A stretch of 6,267 nt of DNA, taken from the NCBI GenBank assembly GCA_023395695.1, contig JAEWYJ010000107.1, positions 1 through 6,267 on the forward strand. Reading direction: 5' to 3'. Both the position numbers and the translations under genes were made by a program. Origin of the DNA: Bacillota bacterium (lineage in GTDB: Bacteria; Bacillota; Clostridia; Oscillospirales; Ruminococcaceae). The notes under the pieces are model-generated. The model saw only the letters and a program-made list of their open reading frames with translations. It did not search any database and was not told the DNA's origin. Each line of letters starts with the position of its first letter. Position 1 is the first letter of the stretch. Below are positions 5,623 to 6,267 of the stretch, piece by piece.

Positions 5623-6267
5623 ATGCTGACAAAAGCGGTCAGACTTTACGGCGCGGGCGATCTGCGCCTTGAGGAATTTGAGCTCGGAGAAATTGGGGAT
5701 GACGAAATTCTGGTGGAGGTTATTTCAGACTGCGTCTGTATGTCCACCTATAAATGCGCGACGCTGGGGCCGGCGCATAAGCGTGTTCCACAGGATGTGG
5801 CTGAGCATCCGACAATTATGGGGCATGAGATGGCGGGCAACATTGTGCAGGTTGGGGCTGAATACCGCGGCCTGTTTAAAGCGGGCGACAAATTTACCAT
5901 GCAGCCCGCGCTCAATTACAAGGGCAGCATGTGGTCGCCGGGCTATTCCTACACCCGCTGCGGCGGCAACGCCACATATTGCGTTATGCCGCCCGAGGTC
6001 ATGGCGTTGGGGTGCCTGCTGCCCTATACCGGCGAGGCCTATTTTGAAGCTTCGCTTGCGGAGCCCATGTCCTGCTGCATTGGCGCTTTCCGCGCGGCTT
6101 ATCACACCCGGATGGGCGTCTATACCCATGACATGGGCATCAGGGCGGGCGGCCGGCTGGCCATACTGGCGGGCGCCGGTCCGATGGGAATGGGAGCCGT
6201 TGAGTACGCGCTGGGCTGCGACCGGCGTCCCGGCGTCATTGTCGTAACCGACATAGACGAAAGCAGG
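5623..6267 (+). CDS. sorE: Zinc-dependent sugar-phosphate dehydrogenase, L-sorbose-1-phosphate reductase (SorE) family, 3' end cut off
   Basis: ATG at 5623 lies three bases after the kinase stop and has GGAGGA (5610-5615) upstream. 215 codons are open to the window edge; family members are roughly 400 residues, so about half is present. It is a medium-chain dehydrogenase: Cys39 (DCVCMSTYK) and His68-Glu69 (IMGHE) sit at the catalytic zinc positions, with LAEPMSC (145-151) around the third ligand. GAGPMG (184-189) begins the nucleotide-binding fold and Asp210 ends its second strand, favouring NAD. The four-cysteine structural zinc loop of classical alcohol dehydrogenases is absent. Segments such as DDEILVEV, GYSYTRCGG, MGIR and the LAEPMSC-IGAF region resemble SorE, which interconverts L-sorbose-1-phosphate and glucitol-6-phosphate. 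In this operon I infer oxidation of mannitol-1-phosphate; see findings. Confidence 0.82.
   Translation, partial: MLTKAVRLYGAGDLRLEEFELGEIGDDEILVEVISDCVCMSTYKCATLGPAHKRVPQDVAEHPTIMGHEMAGNIVQVGAEYRGLFKAGDKFTMQPALNYKGSMWSPGYSYTRCGGNATYCVMPPEVMALGCLLPYTGEAYFEASLAEPMSCCIGAFRAAYHTRMGVYTHDMGIRAGGRLAILAGAGPMGMGAVEYALGCDRRPGVIVVTDIDESR

Overview
This window reads as part of a Gram-positive (Firmicutes/Bacillota, probably Clostridia-like) chromosome carrying a hexitol phosphotransferase (PTS) operon. The evidence is the mtlA-mtlR-mtlF gene order, separate IIBC and IIA proteins, a multidomain PRD-type MtlR activator, strong GGAGG-type ribosome binding sites, and GC-rich genes against AT-rich intergenic DNA. 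The taxonomic call is an inference from gene order and family type only.

Layout. Positions 1-40 look like the last codons of an upstream gene. A 50-residue lipoprotein (44-196) follows and is closed by a strong hairpin terminator (186-235). About 420 bases without a convincing gene then hold a GC-rich inverted repeat and two candidate promoters for the operon; one has a perfect TATAAT with a palindrome over its -35 region. mtlA (650-2035) encodes the mannitol IICB permease. A 17-bp hairpin (2048-2092) separates it from mtlR (2117-4168), which is full length in reading frame but interrupted by one TAA codon at 2633-2635, exactly between the DNA-binding part and the first PRD. mtlF (4187-4675, IIA), a FruK-type 1-phosphofructokinase (4672-5619) and a SorE-type zinc-dependent sugar-phosphate dehydrogenase (5623 to the window edge) follow with gaps of 18 nt, -4 nt (ATGA overlap) and 3 nt, so they are almost certainly co-transcribed.

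How the genes work together. MtlF passes phosphate from HPr to the IIB cysteine of MtlA, which imports the hexitol as its 1-phosphate. The usual next gene, mtlD (mannitol-1-phosphate to fructose-6-phosphate), is not in the window. In its place are a fructose-1-phosphate kinase and a reductase family that works at the carbon next to the phosphate. Together they suggest an alternative route: mannitol-1-phosphate to fructose-1-phosphate to fructose-1,6-bisphosphate. This pathway is my inference and is the most interesting point in the window.
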